Assembly (NCBI RefSeq): GCF_000219535.2
Contig: NZ_CP007806.1
Location: 2,824,501-2,888,500, forward strand
Direction of reading: 5' to 3'
DNA: 64,000 bases
Source of the DNA: Brevibacillus laterosporus LMG 15441
GTDB taxonomy: Bacteria > Bacillota > Bacilli > Brevibacillales > Brevibacillaceae
A model generated the notes under the pieces. That model saw nothing but the letters and a program-made list of their open reading frames with translations, was not told the DNA's origin and made no database searches. Both the position numbers and the translations under genes were made by a program. Of the stretch, positions 61,896 to 64,000 are shown in pieces (positions within the stretch are counted from its first letter, which is position 1; the number at the start of each line of letters is the position of its first letter).

Positions 61896-62148
61896 ATTGC
61901 TGCACCTCTTGTTAGACATTATAGTTTCTTATAAAAAATACTATGATTGCTTACTATGTGGATGCGACATGCTGCAGGGTTTGACTGTATGTTAGGAAAA
62001 ATGAACGTAATCTCTATTACGGGAGTTATGTCTTGGGATGTAGGAAATGTTTGAGGAAAAATCGTAAGTTATGAAGAGGAACCATCATGATGTGAAAGAT
62101 TTTTTGTTTATGGATAAAGTTAATACATATGCACCATCACCTCTTTGT

Positions 62149-62181
62149 TCAAGGATAATTGAAACGGTAGTATGCTACCAT
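62149..62181 (-). CDS. Putative 10-residue leader peptide
   Basis: AGGAGG at 62188-62193 lies six bases before an ATG (62179-62181) that opens a frame of ten codons, MVAYYRFNYP, then TGA. The site is the best ribosome binding site in the leader and better than that of the giant gene itself. Three of ten residues are Tyr. It may be a translated leader that senses ribosome speed, or a chance start. The ATG region is also part of a small hairpin (GGTAG/CTACC, 62166-62179). Confidence 0.35.
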   Translation of the reverse strand: MVAYYRFNYP

Positions 62182-62302
62182 AATTAGCCTCCTCTCTTTA
62201 TACATAACATATTTTTCAGCAAAAAACGTGAAACTACTGTATATAGCACAATCGCATATTTCACAAAAATATATTTTAATAACAAATAAACATTCGAAAC
62301 TT

Positions 62303-62331
62303 ATTATAACATATCAGTATTATTCTTCCAT
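62303..62331 (-). promoter_or_regulatory. Candidate extended -10 promoter of the synthetase operon
   Basis: On the minus strand TGTTATAAT gives a perfect extended -10 (TATAAT at 62303-62308). The -35 place 17 bases upstream (ATGGAA, 62326-62331) is weak, as is allowed with an extended -10. It lies about 95 bases after the exporter stop. Confidence 0.4.
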
Positions 62332-62423
62332 CTGTTTTTTTGTAAATTTTATGAACTTCACTTAATATCTCAATGAATCCTAAGATGAAAAGATGTAGAA
62401 ATCCTAAACATGATCGCACTGTA

Positions 62424-64000
62424 TTAGTAGATCGTGATAGCTTCGTTAGAATTGTTTTCCTCTGCAAATAAACGTTGGTACGGGCCTTCTTTCGCTTTTA
62501 TCTCATTAGGTGATCCATGATCCACAATAGCCCCCTGTTCCATCACAAAAATGACATCTGCAATTTCTGCTGTTTGCCTTTGATGTGTTACGATCATCAC
62601 CGTACGTTGCCCCTTTAATGCACGAATCGCTTCCCGCACACATGTTTCTGAATGTGAATCTAGAGCAGACGTAGGCTCATCAAATAAAACAATGGGAGCT
62701 TTCGATAGTAAAGCCCGGGCAATGGCAATTCGCTGGCGTTGTCCTCCTGATAAACGTGCCTTGTCCTCTCCAATTCTTGTTTTGTATCCATCAGGTAGCT
62801 CCAGTATAAACTCGTGCGCAAATGCCGCCTTAGCTGCTTCAACAAGCTCCTCCATTTCTGCATCTGGTCTCCCGAATCTAATATTTTCTTCAATCGTGCC
62901 TTCAAATAAATGCGGCTCCTGAGGAACGTAGGCTATCAATTCCCTCACCTGTGTAAGCGTGTGAGCTTTTACGTTTTTAGCAAAGTAATAAATATCTCCT
63001 TCCGCAGGGGGATAAAATCCTAAAAGCGCTTTTAATAACGTACTTTTACCAGAACCACTTGTTCCGACAACCGCAGTTAGTTCACCGGCCCCAACCGAAA
63101 GAGAAACATGATTTAATACCTGATTCATGCCGCGTTGTAGGACAACATCGTGTAACGAGAATGCCTCGGTAGATGAGCAACTTTTGACATGATTGGACTG
63201 TTTTTCAGATTCTTCACGAGAGATGACCAGATCAATTTGTTCAACAGGGTGATTCAATAGACCATACACTCTAGCTGAGCCCGATAAGGAATGTTGCAGG
63301 GAAGCAATAATTCTGCCAAACTCTAGGAAAATAAACACCATAGTCGTCTGTAACTGCACTAGTTGTCCCAAGACACCTAATTCATTTTTGGTATAGATAA
63401 ACAACCCAACAACTAACATACCGCCGAACATCACAAAACTAAACAAAAAATTGATAGCATCTAATAGCCCTGTCTTAAAACCCTGACTATTTGCGGTTTG
63501 TGTTAGCTCCTTATTTGTATCAGCTAGGTCCTCTCTAACCTTATTCCCGGCAGAAAAGGTTTTAATAATAGGCAATCCTTCTATAAACCCGGCTATCTTT
63601 GCTGTTATTTCTCCCAATGTAGCTTGAAGTCGATCATTTGTCTCCCTCAACGGCTGAACAAACCGAATATTTACAAACGTAATGCCAAGTCCTAGCACGA
63701 TAAAAATGAGAGAGAATCTCCAATCCATGATCAGCATTGTGGTAGTTACCATCACCAAAGTCATCACATTTTGCAAAATATTGCGCATACTTTCTCCATA
63801 TGCCTCTTCCATGTTGTGTGCATCGTTAATGATACGTGATACCATTTCACCAGGATGATTAGCTTCAAAATAAGAAACGGGCAGTTTGGTAAGATGTTCG
63901 TACAGCGTTACTCTAATATCGGCCATCGTCTTTTTTATGATTCGTTGCAGACTATAGTGAATAAAAGGAACTGCTGCACTAAAAAAAAGAAAGGTTAGAC
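62424..64000 (-). CDS. ABC exporter, fused permease and ATPase, 5' end beyond the window
   Basis: At least 525 residues are visible; the frame is open through the window edge, and hydrophobic sequence upstream of the first internal ATG (63926) shows that the true start lies outside. The N-terminal part is a type IV ABC-exporter transmembrane domain (several helices to about codon 235 from 63926). The ATPase domain has Walker A GTSGSGKST, a Q-loop (YVPQEPH), the signature LSGGQRQR, Walker B IVLFDEPT and the H-loop (IVTHQ), so it is intact. Such half-transporters dimerise and expel peptides, lipids or drugs. It is on the same strand and directly upstream of the synthetases, so export of, or immunity to, the lipopeptide is a reasonable inference, though it has a separate transcript start downstream. 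Confidence 0.85.
   Translation of the reverse strand, partial: LTFLFFSAAVPFIHYSLQRIIKKTMADIRVTLYEHLTKLPVSYFEANHPGEMVSRIINDAHNMEEAYGESMRNILQNVMTLVMVTTTMLIMDWRFSLIFIVLGLGITFVNIRFVQPLRETNDRLQATLGEITAKIAGFIEGLPIIKTFSAGNKVREDLADTNKELTQTANSQGFKTGLLDAINFLFSFVMFGGMLVVGLFIYTKNELGVLGQLVQLQTTMVFIFLEFGRIIASLQHSLSGSARVYGLLNHPVEQIDLVISREESEKQSNHVKSCSSTEAFSLHDVVLQRGMNQVLNHVSLSVGAGELTAVVGTSGSGKSTLLKALLGFYPPAEGDIYYFAKNVKAHTLTQVRELIAYVPQEPHLFEGTIEENIRFGRPDAEMEELVEAAKAAFAHEFILELPDGYKTRIGEDKARLSGGQRQRIAIARALLSKAPIVLFDEPTSALDSHSETCVREAIRALKGQRTVMIVTHQRQTAEIADVIFVMEQGAIVDHGSPNEIKAKEGPYQRLFAEENNSNEAITIY

Larger units (their letters stand above)
61896..62423 (-). promoter_or_regulatory. Long leader region of the synthetase operon
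   Basis: About 530 bases separate the ABC exporter stop from the synthetase start. It holds a candidate promoter (62303-62331), a micro-ORF with a perfect ribosome binding site (62149-62181), and no terminator I can recognise for the exporter gene. If the promoter is right, the synthetase mRNA has a 5' leader of about 400 bases. Confidence 0.45.

Noticed and set aside
12539-61895. Many plus-strand open frames of 60-140 codons inside the synthetase genes
   Set aside because: They repeat at the same place in each module and are antisense shadows of conserved A, T and C motifs.
62120-62145. Two-codon frame ATG TAT TAA with an AGAGGTG site after the leader peptide
   Set aside because: Too short to support as a separate gene; mentioned only as part of the leader.
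62276-62467. 63-codon minus-strand frame overlapping the exporter stop
   Set aside because: It overlaps the exporter end, lacks a good ribosome binding site and covers the candidate promoter; composition looks random.

Overview
The window looks like a low-GC, spore-forming Firmicute chromosome, most likely Brevibacillus (B. laterosporus group). Four things suggest this: strong AGGAGG-type ribosome binding sites, Rho-independent terminators, a BclA-like collagen-repeat exosporium protein, and a giant cationic-lipopeptide synthetase of a kind I know from B. laterosporus. The species is an inference.

Layout. Bases 1-2.5 kb hold tandem collagen-like spore-surface genes on the minus strand (the first cut by the window edge), a gene remnant and a small membrane protein. 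Bases 2.5-12.4 kb are ordinary metabolism and transport: a metallo-beta-lactamase-fold protein, a YhfP-type oxidoreductase, a dicarboxylate/amino-acid symporter, a formate dehydrogenase with its DUF1641 partner, and a divergent ribbon-helix-helix regulator plus MFS efflux pump. A strong two-way terminator at 12465-12513 separates this block from the synthetase genes.

Bases 12.5-61.9 kb are two minus-strand nonribosomal peptide synthetase genes, read from right to left. The first gene (about 36.6 kb, 12190 aa) has a lipoinitiating starter condensation domain, nine modules and a trailing condensation domain. The second (about 12.6 kb, 4202 aa) starts with half a condensation domain and carries four modules and a thioesterase. 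From the binding-pocket residues and the epimerase positions I predict acyl-D-Ser, D-aromatic (Tyr?), D-Trp(?), D-Orn, Orn, Gly, D-Orn, Trp(?), Thr, Ile, Asn, Gly, Gly, probably closed to a lactone through Thr9. This fits the brevicidine/laterocidine/relacidine family of anti-Gram-negative lipopeptides, and most closely a 13-residue laterocidine-like member. The class is therefore known. The less-described points are the split condensation domain, the unusual pocket code at both presumed Trp modules, a G-to-A change in one HHxxxDG motif, and a long leader with a micro-ORF.

An ABC exporter on the same strand (62424 to the window end, truncated) lies upstream of the synthetases and may export the peptide. 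I see no MbtH protein, phosphopantetheinyl transferase, acyl-CoA ligase or dedicated regulator in the window. I found no rRNA, tRNA, CRISPR array or insertion sequence.
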